A DNA stretch of 64,000 bases from JAWKVD01 sp041398225 (GCA_041398225.1 JAWKVD010000005.1:124001-188000), one strand, 5' to 3'. Positions 26,973 through 36,493 are shown, counted from the first letter of the stretch. Translations and numbers: made by a program. The notes: generated by a model from the letters alone, not told the origin.

Positions 26973-27013
26973 GTCCCCATCTACCGCTGTGAGGGGACGT
27001 ACATTCCAGTACG
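26973..27013. promoter_or_regulatory. Two tandem inverted repeats between ecm and fadL
   Basis: GTCCCC-N14-GGGGAC (26973-26998) overlaps the edge of CGTAC-ATTCCA-GTACG (26998-27013), which ends 11 nt before the FadL start. They lie in the region shared by the divergent ecm and fadL genes. They may be operators or a leader hairpin; no regulator can be named. Confidence 0.3.
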
Positions 27014-27024
27014 GAAGGCTCCCC

Positions 27025-28347
27025 ATGCGTAGATTTCTCCCCATCGGCTTCATAGTCGGTCTCCTGACGTCCATCACACCGGCCGCGTTCGCTGACAGTT
27101 TCGCTATCAACGAGTATTCCGCTCGCGATCTAGGTCTCGCAAATGCCGGTCGCACAACCCTAGAGGATGTTTCCGCCGCTTGGGGTAACCCAGCCATGCT
27201 CGCTTTTCTGCACCAACGCATGGTTGGCGGTTCGCTCAGCGGAATACTCGGCGACGCCAATTACAGAGACAGAGGGTCCATCGATGCGCTCGGCGCACCG
27301 CTTGGCGGCGACACGTCCGGCTTCCTCAAAGACGCGATTGTTCCCGCCCTGCATATGTCGGCGCCGATCAATGACCGCTTTGTCTTTGGTCTCGCGGTCA
27401 CCGCCCCTTTCGGGCTGTCGACCAAATATGACGACGACTGGCCAGGGCGCTACCAAGCCGTCAAATCGTCTCTGCAAACAATCGATATCAATCCCAGCCT
27501 TTCCTGGAAGATAAACGATCAGCTCGCCTTCGGGATTGGCGTCAGCGCCCAATACGCCAAGGCGCATCTTACCAGCGCCATCGACTTCGGCGCTGTCTGC
27601 TTTGGCCAGCTTTCGCCCACCACCTGCGCCGGGTTAGGCCTAAACCCTCAAAATGCTGACGGCCTGGCCGACATCGAGGGCGACGACTGGGCGGTAGGTT
27701 GGAATGCGGGTCTGGCCTGGACCCCCGCGAACGATTGGCGCGTCGGCCTCACATATCGCTCGCGCATCGATCACGACCTGAAAGGCGCCGCCAACTTCAC
27801 GGTCCCAACCGTTGCGATGCCGCTGACGGCGACAGGCGCGTTCACGAACACCTCAGGTTCAGCCGCACTCGACCTTCCTGCGGCGACCGAACTCGGCGCG
27901 CGCTGGCAGGCCACGAATCTGCTCGCGCTCTATGGCGGCATACAGTGGAAGGACTGGACACCACTGAAACAACTCGCCGTGTCCTACGACAACCCCGCCC
28001 AACCGGATACTGTCGAGCAACTCAACTACAAGAGTTCAGTCCGCTACAGCTTTGGCGGCGAATACGCGCTTACGCCCAAGTGGACGCTGCGCGCGGGCCT
28101 TGCGTTCGACCAAAGCCCAACTCAATCAGCGTATCGCACCGCCCGCATTCCGGACAACGATCGCACCGTCTACGCTATCGGTGCGTCCTGGAAACCGACC
28201 GACGCTTGGAGTCTCGACATGGCGTATAATCGCGTCAACATCGACGACACCTCGTTCGACAAGATCGGAACATTCGATGAGCATGTGATCGGCCTCTATG
28301 CTGGTCATGCCGACGTTGTCTCAATCGGCGCCAGTCGAACATTCTGA
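27025..28347 (+). CDS. FadL/TodX-family outer-membrane transport protein
   Basis: This 440-residue beta-barrel channel allows long-chain fatty acids or other hydrophobic molecules through the outer membrane. A signal peptide ends near PAAFAD. The N-terminal hatch carries the family motif SAAWGNPAML. The barrel repeats, for example VTAPFGLSTKYDDDWPGRYQAVKS, and a C-terminal ending SIGASRTF are typical of FadL. The ATG at 27025 gives a clean signal peptide. It is divergent from ecm, so hydrophobic carbon sources could feed the acetyl-CoA that the ethylmalonyl-CoA pathway assimilates. Confidence 0.92.
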   Translation: MRRFLPIGFIVGLLTSITPAAFADSFAINEYSARDLGLANAGRTTLEDVSAAWGNPAMLAFLHQRMVGGSLSGILGDANYRDRGSIDALGAPLGGDTSGFLKDAIVPALHMSAPINDRFVFGLAVTAPFGLSTKYDDDWPGRYQAVKSSLQTIDINPSLSWKINDQLAFGIGVSAQYAKAHLTSAIDFGAVCFGQLSPTTCAGLGLNPQNADGLADIEGDDWAVGWNAGLAWTPANDWRVGLTYRSRIDHDLKGAANFTVPTVAMPLTATGAFTNTSGSAALDLPAATELGARWQATNLLALYGGIQWKDWTPLKQLAVSYDNPAQPDTVEQLNYKSSVRYSFGGEYALTPKWTLRAGLAFDQSPTQSAYRTARIPDNDRTVYAIGASWKPTDAWSLDMAYNRVNIDDTSFDKIGTFDEHVIGLYAGHADVVSIGASRTF

Positions 28348-28406
28348 GGCCAGGCAACAGCGTGGTCAGCATCCGCTCGATCACACGAACAACAGGAGAC
28401 GTCTCA

Positions 28407-29774
28407 ATGTCGATGAAGTCAGTCAATCCGACGACAGGCGAAACGTTGGCGACCTTCGACACCCTTGGCGACAACAACATTGAGACGGCTCTCGCTGCCG
28501 CAGAGGCCTGCTACAAGGACTTCTCTCCTCGTACACGCCTGAACGAACGCTTGGGTTTCCTGTCTCGCGCGGCCGACATTCTCGAACAGAACATGTCGCG
28601 ATATGCAAGACTGATGACCCTGGAGATGGGCAAACCCATCGCGCAGGCGGAAGCCGAAGTCGCCAAGTGCGCCGCCGGTTGCCGACACTATGTCGAACAC
28701 GCTTTAGTCTATCTCGAAGACGAACACATCGCGACGAATTTGGCTGAGAGCTACATTCGCTGGCTGCCCATTGGCCCCGTTCTGGCTGTGATGCCGTGGA
28801 ACTTTCCCTTTTGGCAGGTATTCCGCTTCGCGGCTCCGGCGTTGGCGGCTGGGAATGTAGGTATTCTCAAACACGCCTCCAACGTCCCCCAATGCGCCCT
28901 CGCCATCGAAGATATCTTCCGGCAAGCCGGCTTTCCCGACGGCGCTTTCAAAACGCTTCTGATCGGATCGGACAAGGTCGCGCGCGTCATTGCGGATCCG
29001 CGCATTCGCGCAGCAACGCTGACCGGATCGGAAAGGGCGGGCTCAAGGGTCGCAGAACAGGCGGGAGCACATCTCAAGAAAGTCGTGCTCGAACTTGGCG
29101 GCTCGGACCCTTTCATCGTCATGCCGTCCGCCGACGTTGAAAAAGCGGTCGAAACTGGCGTCACCGCCCGCATACAGAACAATGGCCAATCGTGCATCGC
29201 TGCGAAGCGCTTCATCGTCCATGCCGACATCTACCTCGACTTCGCTAGGGCCTTTGTGGCGCGTATCGCGGCGCTGAAAGTCGGAGATCCGATGGATCGC
29301 GCCACTCAGGTCGGCCCGCTCGCGAGCCTGCAGCTTCGCGATGAGCTTGCGGCCCAAGTCGACGCCACGGTCGCCGGCGGCGGAACCGTACTGACCGGCG
29401 GAGAGCCGATCGCCGGGCCCGGCGCCTTTTTTCAGCCGACCGTTCTGGGCTTCGTGCCGGAAGACACGCCCGCCTTTCGCGACGAGTTGTTTGGCCCGGT
29501 CGCGACACTCTTCCAGGCCCGCGACATCGACGCCGCCATCGACCTCGCCAACAGGACACGCTTTGGCCTCGGGTCCTCGGTTTGGACAAATGATGTGAAC
29601 GAACAACGGCGTTTCATCGACGGGATCGAAGCCGGTTTCACCGCGATCAACGGCATGGTGATTTCTGATCCCCGCCTGCCCTTCGGCGGCGTGAAGGCCT
29701 CAGGACTCGGGCGTGAGCTCTCGGCGCTTGGCATGCGCGAGTTCCTCAACGCGAAGACCATCACCCGCACCTGA
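28407..29774 (+). CDS. Succinate-semialdehyde dehydrogenase-like aldehyde dehydrogenase
   Basis: This 455-residue NAD(P)-dependent aldehyde dehydrogenase shows the general-base E229 in LELGGSDPFIV and the nucleophile C263 in NNGQSCIAAKRF. PWNFPFWQVFRF and FGGVKASGLGREL are also characteristic. The overall pattern fits the short NAD-dependent succinate-semialdehyde dehydrogenase group (Sad type), but other semialdehydes are possible. The start at 28407 follows an AGGAG site; an upstream GTG at 28362 is less likely. It lies 59 nt after fadL and may share its transcript. Confidence 0.88.
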   Translation: MSMKSVNPTTGETLATFDTLGDNNIETALAAAEACYKDFSPRTRLNERLGFLSRAADILEQNMSRYARLMTLEMGKPIAQAEAEVAKCAAGCRHYVEHALVYLEDEHIATNLAESYIRWLPIGPVLAVMPWNFPFWQVFRFAAPALAAGNVGILKHASNVPQCALAIEDIFRQAGFPDGAFKTLLIGSDKVARVIADPRIRAATLTGSERAGSRVAEQAGAHLKKVVLELGGSDPFIVMPSADVEKAVETGVTARIQNNGQSCIAAKRFIVHADIYLDFARAFVARIAALKVGDPMDRATQVGPLASLQLRDELAAQVDATVAGGGTVLTGGEPIAGPGAFFQPTVLGFVPEDTPAFRDELFGPVATLFQARDIDAAIDLANRTRFGLGSSVWTNDVNEQRRFIDGIEAGFTAINGMVISDPRLPFGGVKASGLGRELSALGMREFLNAKTITRT

Positions 29775-29850
29775 TTTCATGGGGGCGGTCTGTGTCTCAG
29801 GCGACACACATGCCCGGTTTGTCGAGCCAATCCCCCCGCAGGGACCCCAT

Positions 29851-29864
29851 TGACGTTTGCGTCA
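29851..29864. promoter_or_regulatory. Inverted repeat TGACG-TTTG-CGTCA
   Basis: A perfect 5-bp inverted repeat lies 80 nt upstream of the second TonB receptor. With the palindrome CGTCATGACG at 29893-29902 it forms a likely operator pair. It resembles the repeat at 1230-1243. Confidence 0.35.
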
Positions 29865-29892
29865 CACAGCGGAAACAAAACTGAATAAAAAT

Positions 29893-29902
29893 CGTCATGA
29901 CG
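29893..29902. promoter_or_regulatory. Palindrome CGTCATGACG
   Basis: A perfect 10-bp palindrome lies 41 nt before the receptor start. It uses the same TGACG/CGTCA half-site as the repeat at 29851-29864, with about four helical turns between centres. The binding protein is unknown. Confidence 0.35.
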
Positions 29903-29943
29903 TAACGGTAGGTGAGCCCATCCAACAATAAGGGCTCCCCACC

Positions 29944-32376
29944 ATGTCCAAAGGCAACCTCCTCGCCACTTCCGCCCTGTTCGCATTGGGCCTGACGGTT
30001 CCCGCTCAGGCGCACGCTCAGGAATCTGATTCGAGCAAGACCGAACCAAAGCGTGAAATCATCGTCGTTACTGCGCAAAAGCAGGAACAGGACATCATTG
30101 ATGTCCCGATCAACATCGCGGTCGCCGACCAGGCCAAGCTGGATCTGCTCGGCACAGACGATATCGAGGAATTCGCGGACTTCGTGCCCGGCCTCCAGGT
30201 CCAAGCCCAGAGCCTCAACGCCTCCTCCTACTCCATGCGGGGCGTAACCTCGGACGGCGGCCGTCCGCGCGTCGCCGTGTTCGAGAACGGCGTCGCCATC
30301 GGCAATCCGCGCTTCGGCGCCAACACCGCCATGTTCGACCTTGAGCGCATCGAGGTTGTGAAAGGCCCGCAGGCTACGCTGTTTGGACAAGGCGCGCTCG
30401 TCGGCGGCATCAACTTCCTGCAGGCGAAGGCTTCGCTGGACGGGAACGAAGGATGGCTCAAGCTTGATGGCGGCGATTACAGCTATGTCCGCGCCGAAGC
30501 CGGCTACAACTTCGCCGTCTCCGACACCTTCGCGGTCCGCCTCGCGGGTCTGATCAAGAACCGCGATGGCTATGTGCCCAACGTCTCCAATAGCCCGGAC
30601 CTCATGGGGCAAGACACGACGGCCCTGCGGGCGGTCTTCGCCTGGGAACCGAGCGACACCGTGCGGGCGGACCTCTTTCTCAACTATCAGGAAGATGATT
30701 CGACCGGCACGCAGTTCAAGTCAGGCGTCTTCCCGCCCCCGGGCGGCGATCTCAGCCCCTACAGCGCAACCGCCAACAACGTGACGCCCTATCAACTCCG
30801 CCCCAAACTCGGCGCTGACCGTGAGCTGTTCTCCGCGACGCTGAACCTCGCCTGGGAGCTTTCGGACGCGTGGACGCTCACATCAATCACCAATGAACGA
30901 TCCATGTCGGACCTCGAAGCCTTCGACTCCGATGGAGCCGACTTTTCGCTGCTGCAGTTCGCTTCGGTCGACAATGCGCAGACCTGGAGCCAGGAACTGC
31001 GCATGAACTATGACGCTGGCGGTCCCATCTCGGCCTTCTTCGGCGCCAACTACTACACGCAAGACCACTCCGTACTTCTTCGCTTCCATACCGATGAGGC
31101 GCGCGCCCAGGCCCTGCTCGCCTCTCAGATCGCCGCCGGCGCCGGCATGACCGTCGATCAGCTCAAGGGCGTTCTGTCCTACTACGGCGTTCCCAACGCC
31201 ACGAACCTCGACAACGTGCTCGACCCGCTGCCGATCTCGGTCCTCATGTTCCTTACTCAAGGCGCGATGGTGCCGCTGTCCGACAGCCATGTTGAGGAGA
31301 ACTTCGCGAACGGTGAACAGAAGAGCACGGACTTCTTCGGCGACGTCACTTGGCGAGCCACGGACCGGCTCTCGCTGACCGCCGGCCTTCGCTATACCAA
31401 GGATGAGATTTCCTCGGACGTCATCTACTATCTCGTGCATGGCAACCCTGCGCTTGGCGGAACCCGCAACGCCGTCACGGGCGGCACCACGCTGGTCGCG
31501 ACCGATAGCAATGGCGTCCCGGACGCTCGCAGCTATGACGCCGATGGCGAACTCACCTGGCGCTTCAACGCCGCCTACCGCGTCAACGACGATCTCAACA
31601 CCTGGTTCGCCATCGGACGTGGGCGTCGCCCCCCGTCGCTGTCCTCGCGCAAATGCTCGACCAATCCGGCGAATTCCGGATACAGCCCTACGTGCGACGC
31701 AACGATTGAAGCGACCGGCTTCGAGGTTGTGGATCAGGAAATCTACGACAACGTCGAGATCGGTATGTCGGGGGTCTTCCTCGACGATCGCCTACGCATG
31801 ACAGCTTCGACCTACTATGGCGAGTACAAGGACTTCCAAACCAGTCGTTATGACGTGAGCCAAGGCTCGTTCATTACGGAGAATTCCGGAAACGCCACGA
31901 CCTACGGCGTTGAACTCGACGGCAGCTTTCGCGCCGCCGACTTCGTGGATCTCTATGGCGGCTATGCCTACACGTTCGCCGAGTATGACGACACCGACGA
32001 CAATGGAAACACTCTTGCCTATGCGGGCAACAAGTTCCGCCTTTCGCCGGAGCACTCCTACTCTGTCGCGGCCGATTTCCACTGGCCCGTTGCAAACGGT
32101 GTCGTGTCCTTCGTCCCGACCTACATCTGGAAAGGCGATCAGTACTTCGAGGACGACAACCAGCCGAACGAGTTTCAGGAAGCCTATGGTCTGCTCGACC
32201 TCAAGGTTACCTGGGACGCCGAAAGTGGGCGCTGGGGCGCGAGCGCGTATCTGGATAACGCAACCGACGAAGAATATCTGATCGACGCCGGCAATACCGG
32301 CGGAGAGTTCGGAATTCCCACCTATATCCGCGGCGTCCCGCGGATGTTCGGCGCCGGGGTCTGGGTCAAGTTCTAG
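29944..32376 (+). CDS. TonB-dependent outer-membrane receptor
   Basis: This 810-residue receptor has a signal peptide ending near PAQAHAQ and a TonB-box-like REIIVVTAQKQ. The plug domain includes SYSMRGVTSDGG, FDLERIEVVKGPQATLFGQGALVGGINF, and the 22-stranded barrel follows. The C-terminus GAGVWVKF is a typical outer-membrane sorting end. The set of motifs matches iron-complex or general receptors common in sphingomonads and caulobacters; the ligand is unknown. It is monocistronic, ending at a strong terminator, and palindromes mark its promoter region. Confidence 0.92.
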   Translation: MSKGNLLATSALFALGLTVPAQAHAQESDSSKTEPKREIIVVTAQKQEQDIIDVPINIAVADQAKLDLLGTDDIEEFADFVPGLQVQAQSLNASSYSMRGVTSDGGRPRVAVFENGVAIGNPRFGANTAMFDLERIEVVKGPQATLFGQGALVGGINFLQAKASLDGNEGWLKLDGGDYSYVRAEAGYNFAVSDTFAVRLAGLIKNRDGYVPNVSNSPDLMGQDTTALRAVFAWEPSDTVRADLFLNYQEDDSTGTQFKSGVFPPPGGDLSPYSATANNVTPYQLRPKLGADRELFSATLNLAWELSDAWTLTSITNERSMSDLEAFDSDGADFSLLQFASVDNAQTWSQELRMNYDAGGPISAFFGANYYTQDHSVLLRFHTDEARAQALLASQIAAGAGMTVDQLKGVLSYYGVPNATNLDNVLDPLPISVLMFLTQGAMVPLSDSHVEENFANGEQKSTDFFGDVTWRATDRLSLTAGLRYTKDEISSDVIYYLVHGNPALGGTRNAVTGGTTLVATDSNGVPDARSYDADGELTWRFNAAYRVNDDLNTWFAIGRGRRPPSLSSRKCSTNPANSGYSPTCDATIEATGFEVVDQEIYDNVEIGMSGVFLDDRLRMTASTYYGEYKDFQTSRYDVSQGSFITENSGNATTYGVELDGSFRAADFVDLYGGYAYTFAEYDDTDDNGNTLAYAGNKFRLSPEHSYSVAADFHWPVANGVVSFVPTYIWKGDQYFEDDNQPNEFQEAYGLLDLKVTWDAESGRWGASAYLDNATDEEYLIDAGNTGGEFGIPTYIRGVPRMFGAGVWVKF

Positions 32377-32414
32377 TCCCCACCGGATCGACGAACAGCA
32401 ACGCATGCGCCTTT

Positions 32415-32446
32415 GGGAGGTCCGCAAGAGCGGACCTCCCTTTTTT
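32415..32446 (+). terminator. Intrinsic terminator of TonB receptor gene
   Basis: GGGAGGTCCG pairs perfectly with CGGACCTCCC around a 6-nt loop, followed by six T. It lies 38 nt after the receptor stop. Confidence 0.92.
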
Positions 32447-32553
32447 GTTCCTGAGCTTTCCGATTCCGCAGCCCTTTTGGTGTTTGCGTCAGTGCGCGCT
32501 ACCCCTGCCGACGAACTCGAACTCAGATATTTCCCGAGCCGGAGACCGCGTAC

Positions 32554-33975
32554 GTGAACACGCCGAACACACCAGACGCGCCCAGCATCCAGCCCGAGGC
32601 CACAGCGGATAGGGACGTTCCGCGCCTGGAGCCGACGCTCGGTCCCGTGATGCTGGGACTCTATGCGCTTGGCAGCATGCTGGGCGCCGGCATCTACGGC
32701 CTGGTCGGTCAAGTCGCCGGCCTCATGGGCGGCGCGGTGTGGATGTCCTTCGTGGTCGCCATGTGCGGCGCACTGCTGACAGGTCTCGCCTATGCATCCC
32801 TCGGCGCCCGCTACCCCCGCGCCGGCGGCGCCGCCTACATCGTCGGCCGCGCCTTTCGCTCACGTCTGCTCGCGTATGTCGTCGGGCTAAGCGTAGTCGG
32901 GTCTGGGCTCGCCTCCATGGCGGCTGGTAGCCACGTGGTCGCCGGGAACATTCAAGCGCTTTTCGGACTCCAGTCTGTCCCAGAGCTTCTCTTCGCCATC
33001 GCCTATCTCGCCGCTCTGGCGGTGCTTATCTGGCGCGGTTTGCGCGAGAGCATGTGGTTCAATGCTCTCGCCACGTTTATCGAGGTCGGGGGCCTCCTCC
33101 TGGTCATCGTCGTCGGCGCCCGCTTCTGGGGGCAACAGGACCTCACCGCGATCCCGTCGGCCAGCGATTGGACAACGACGATGTTGATCCTAGCGCAGGG
33201 CGCGGTTCTATCGTTCTTCTCCTTTCTTGGTTTCGAGGACGCCCTCAACGTATCCGAGGAAGTCAAGAATCCCGCCCGCAATCTGCCGATCGGACTCATC
33301 ACCGCCATGTTCGCGGCGACGTTGATCTATCTTGGCGTCGCAATCACGGCGGTCTCCGTCGTGTCCCCCGCGACTCTAGCAGAAGCGCCCGCGCCCCTCG
33401 AAGCAGTCATGGGAAAGGCCGCTCCCTGGCTTCCCTCGTTGACCTATACGATCATCACCATCTTCGCCGTCGCCAATACCGGCCTCATCAACTTCGTGAT
33501 GGCGTCGCGCTTGGTCTTCGGACTTTCACGCCAAGGCCTGCTGCCGAAGCCGCTTTCCCGAATCCACCCCAAACGCGGCACGCCGCATATTTCGGCGATC
33601 GCCGTTTTGGTCGCAGCCTCCCTGCTCGCCTCCGCGGGCGATGTCAGTCAACTCGCAGCCGCCACAGTGCTGCTGCTGCTCGGTGTGTTCATTCTTATGG
33701 ACGCGTCGGCCATTCTCCTTGGGCGCCGGGCCGACGAACCGCTAGCTTCCTTCAACGTACATCCCGCCATTCCCGCAGCCGGTGCGCTGATCTGCCTGGG
33801 ACTGCTGATCGTACGAGCGCTTACGGGCGACGCCAGGGCGCCAACCATCGCCGCCGTTCTGATCGCGATGTTTACAGGCCTCTACTTCCTAACGAAGAGC
33901 GGCCATCGGCCGGACGCTGACCTGGTCGACGAAAACCTGCCCAAGAACGTTGGGCGAGACCTAGTCAGCGATTAG
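32554..33975 (+). CDS. APC-family amino-acid permease
   Basis: This 473-residue inner-membrane permease has about twelve hydrophobic segments. The first carries the family loop LGSMLGAGIYGLVGQVAG, and a central FSFLGFEDALNVSEEVKNPARNLP is the classic APC signature. It would import amino acids or related amines. The GTG start follows CCGGAG. It is convergent with a D-amino-acid transaminase gene only 5 nt away, a hint (no more) that the pair handles amino acids together. Confidence 0.9.
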   Translation: MNTPNTPDAPSIQPEATADRDVPRLEPTLGPVMLGLYALGSMLGAGIYGLVGQVAGLMGGAVWMSFVVAMCGALLTGLAYASLGARYPRAGGAAYIVGRAFRSRLLAYVVGLSVVGSGLASMAAGSHVVAGNIQALFGLQSVPELLFAIAYLAALAVLIWRGLRESMWFNALATFIEVGGLLLVIVVGARFWGQQDLTAIPSASDWTTTMLILAQGAVLSFFSFLGFEDALNVSEEVKNPARNLPIGLITAMFAATLIYLGVAITAVSVVSPATLAEAPAPLEAVMGKAAPWLPSLTYTIITIFAVANTGLINFVMASRLVFGLSRQGLLPKPLSRIHPKRGTPHISAIAVLVAASLLASAGDVSQLAAATVLLLLGVFILMDASAILLGRRADEPLASFNVHPAIPAAGALICLGLLIVRALTGDARAPTIAAVLIAMFTGLYFLTKSGHRPDADLVDENLPKNVGRDLVSD

Positions 33976-33980
33976 CGTGA

Positions 33981-34877
33981 TCACGCTGCGCCCAGCACCC
34001 AAGGAGCCGCGCGGGCGACGTCTACGCCAGCCGCCTGATAGTAGAGTTTCTGAATCGCACGCGTCACCGACCCCGGCTGACCTGAGCCAATTGTGCGACC
34101 GTCAATGGCCACCACCGGCCAGACCAGCGCACCCGCGCCAGTCTGGAAAGCTTCCGTGGCCCCATACGCTTCATCGACGCTGAAAGCACGTTCAACCACT
34201 TTGCGCCCTTGCGCTGAGAGAAGGTCCATCAAGCCGTGTCGCGTTACGCCCGGCAGAATGTCGTTGGACAGCGGTCGCGTTAGGACATCGCCATCACGGT
34301 TCACAATCCAAGCGTTCGAAGAGGCGCCTTCATTCACCAAACCGTCGGGCGCGACCAACCAGGCATCTTGAGCGTCACGCGCCTTCGCTTCACCCTTCGC
34401 CAGAACCGAAGCCAGCAACTGCGTTGTCTTGATGTCGCGCCGTCCCCATCGAATGTCAGGAAGTGTGATCGCCCTGATGCCGCCACGTGACGCCGGCGTG
34501 TCGACCAGCGCTTTCGACTCGGCAAACGCGAAGCACGTCAGCCGTACCTTGTCGTCCGTTGGCGGCAGGAAATTGCGTTCGCCATAAGCGCCGCGCGACA
34601 CCTGCAGATAGACCAGTCCCTCCTTCACCGCATTGTCCGCGATCAGGCGACGGTGCATGGCTTCGAGCTCTTGGCGATCAGGTAGAACCGGAAATCGAAG
34701 TTCCGTCAGGCTGCGCTGCAGGCGATCGAGATGGCGCTCCATGTCGATCAACCTGCCGCCATAGACCGCCGTCACCTCGTAAACGCTGTCCCCAAGCAGA
34801 AAACCGCGGTCGAACGGCGAGATGCGAGCCTCTGAACGCGCGAGGTAGACGCCATTCAGCCACACGGTCTGTGTCAT
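33981..34877 (-). CDS. dat: D-amino-acid transaminase-like class IV aminotransferase
   Basis: This 298-residue fold-type IV PLP enzyme begins WLNGVYLARSEARISPFDRGFLLGDSVYE. It has the Schiff-base Lys in RRDIKTTQLLASVLAK and a cofactor-binding segment LVNEGASSNAWIV. The sequence pattern favours D-amino-acid aminotransferase, which makes D-alanine or D-glutamate for cell wall or breaks down D-amino acids. Branched-chain or 4-amino-4-deoxychorismate activities belong to the same fold and cannot be fully excluded. No terminator separates it from the convergent permease gene. Confidence 0.85.
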   Translation of the reverse strand: MTQTVWLNGVYLARSEARISPFDRGFLLGDSVYEVTAVYGGRLIDMERHLDRLQRSLTELRFPVLPDRQELEAMHRRLIADNAVKEGLVYLQVSRGAYGERNFLPPTDDKVRLTCFAFAESKALVDTPASRGGIRAITLPDIRWGRRDIKTTQLLASVLAKGEAKARDAQDAWLVAPDGLVNEGASSNAWIVNRDGDVLTRPLSNDILPGVTRHGLMDLLSAQGRKVVERAFSVDEAYGATEAFQTGAGALVWPVVAIDGRTIGSGQPGSVTRAIQKLYYQAAGVDVARAAPWVLGAA

Positions 34878-35182
34878 ATCGAGGCCTCCTTCGCCCCCAG
34901 CTTGTTACGCCCGAGCATGTTCGCGCGAAAGGGCCCTAAAGCCCGCAAAGTCGAGGCGGAACGGGGCGGGCGCGCACCTCAATGTGGGACCCTGAAACCA
35001 CGCCAATGGCCTTTTTATTGCACCGCAACAGTCCCGCTTGCATTCGACGGCGGGCTTGGACAATGTGACGCCCGCACGACACGGCTGGAACCTGTTGCGC
35101 AGCCGCTTAATCAGGCGGCGCCTGACGAATGAAGCGGCACACCGAATGACACGCAGCATGGTGTGCGGGGAGGAGAAGAAGA
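34878..35182. other. Divergent intergenic region, dat and ccr
   Basis: About 305 nt between two divergent genes with no credible coding frame. It contains a small inverted repeat TTGC-ACC-GCAA at 35018-35028 and a purine-rich ribosome-binding region before ccr. No clear promoter stands out. Control of ccr by a short-chain-acyl-responsive regulator would be expected from other species but is not demonstrated here. Confidence 0.4.
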
Positions 35183-36457
35183 GTGGCTGACGGCGCACAG
35201 AACCGCGAAAAAAAGGATCTCTACGCAGTCGGAGAGGTGCCTCCGGAGTTCCATGTTCCGAAGACCATGCACGCTTGGGCGATCCGCCGCGAACGGCAGG
35301 GACGCCCCAAGCAAGCTATGCAGCTTGAGGTCGTTCCCACCCCGGAAATAGCGTCCGACGAAGTGCTTGTGCTCGTTATGGCCGCCGGAGTGAACTATAA
35401 TGGCATCTGGGCCGGTCTTGGCGAACCGGTCTCAATGTTCGACGTCCACAAGCAACCGTATCATGTGGCGGGATCGGACGCGTCCGGCATCGTCTGGGCC
35501 GTGGGCTCGCGCGTGAAGCGCTGGAAGCCGGGCGACGAAGTTGTCATCCACTGCAACCAGGACGATGGCGACGACGAGGAATGCAATGGCGGCGACCCGA
35601 TGTTTTCGCCGAGCCAGCGTATTTGGGGCTACGAAACGCCGGATGGCTCATTCGCCCAGTTCTGCCGCGTGCAGTCACGTCAGCTGATGCCGCGCCCCAA
35701 GCACCTCACTTGGGAGGAAAGCGCCTGCTACACGCTGACGCTCGCTACGGCTTACCGCATGCTCTTTGGGCACCGCCCGCACATCCTGCGTCCCGGCCAG
35801 AACGTCCTGGTTTGGGGCGCTTCCGGCGGCCTCGGTTCCTTCGCAACCCAACTCTGCGCCGTCGCCGGCGCCAACGCCATCGGCGTGGTGTCCGAGGATG
35901 ACAAGTTCGACTTCGTCTACCAGATGGGCGCCAAAGGCGTGATCAACCGCAAGAAATTCAACTGCTGGGGACAACTGCCCAAAGTGAACTCCCCGGAATT
36001 CTCCGATTACATGAAAGAGGCCCGCAAATTCGGAAAGGCGATTTGGGAACAGACTGGCGGCAAAGACGTCGACATTGTTTTCGAACATCCCGGCGAAGCC
36101 ACAATGCCCGTGTCGGTGTTCGTGGTGAAACGCGGCGGCATGGTCGTGATCTGCGCCGGCACGACCGGTTTCAACCTGACCATGGACGCTCGCTTCCTGT
36201 GGATGCGGCAGAAGCGCGTGCAAGGTTCGCACTTCGCCAACCTGATGCAGGCCAGCCAAGCCAACCAACTGATGATCGAGCGCCGCCTCGACCCATGCAT
36301 GTCGGAAGTCCTGCCCTGGGCGGACATCCCCGACGCCCACGAGAAGATGCTCGACAATAAGCACCTCCCCGGCAACATGGCGGTGCTCGTCACCTCGCCG
36401 AAGCCTGGCCTGCACACCGTCGAGGATGTGCTCGAGGCGGGGCCCGTGGCAGGCTGA
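35183..36457 (+). CDS. ccr: Crotonyl-CoA carboxylase/reductase
   Basis: This 424-residue enzyme reductively carboxylates crotonyl-CoA to ethylmalonyl-CoA with NADPH and CO2, the signature step of the ethylmalonyl-CoA pathway. It is an MDR-type dehydrogenase with a GroES-like N-terminal part and a Rossmann segment NVLVWGASGGLGSFATQLC. Family marks include YNGIWAGLGEPVS, IHCNQDDGDDEE and FEHPGEATMPVS. Length matches the family. Translation starts at GTG after GAGGAGAAGAAG. The product is used, after epimerisation, by Ecm, whose gene lies 8.3 kb upstream and carries a frameshift. Confidence 0.96.
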   Translation: MADGAQNREKKDLYAVGEVPPEFHVPKTMHAWAIRRERQGRPKQAMQLEVVPTPEIASDEVLVLVMAAGVNYNGIWAGLGEPVSMFDVHKQPYHVAGSDASGIVWAVGSRVKRWKPGDEVVIHCNQDDGDDEECNGGDPMFSPSQRIWGYETPDGSFAQFCRVQSRQLMPRPKHLTWEESACYTLTLATAYRMLFGHRPHILRPGQNVLVWGASGGLGSFATQLCAVAGANAIGVVSEDDKFDFVYQMGAKGVINRKKFNCWGQLPKVNSPEFSDYMKEARKFGKAIWEQTGGKDVDIVFEHPGEATMPVSVFVVKRGGMVVICAGTTGFNLTMDARFLWMRQKRVQGSHFANLMQASQANQLMIERRLDPCMSEVLPWADIPDAHEKMLDNKHLPGNMAVLVTSPKPGLHTVEDVLEAGPVAG

Positions 36458-36493
36458 TAGCCTGCTGAGGCCTTTCGTCGTCGAGCCGAGCGC

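Noticed and set aside
31792..32712. 306-codon minus-strand frame opposite the second TonB receptor
   Set aside because: It crosses the receptor terminator and the permease start, and its sequence is that of a shadow frame.
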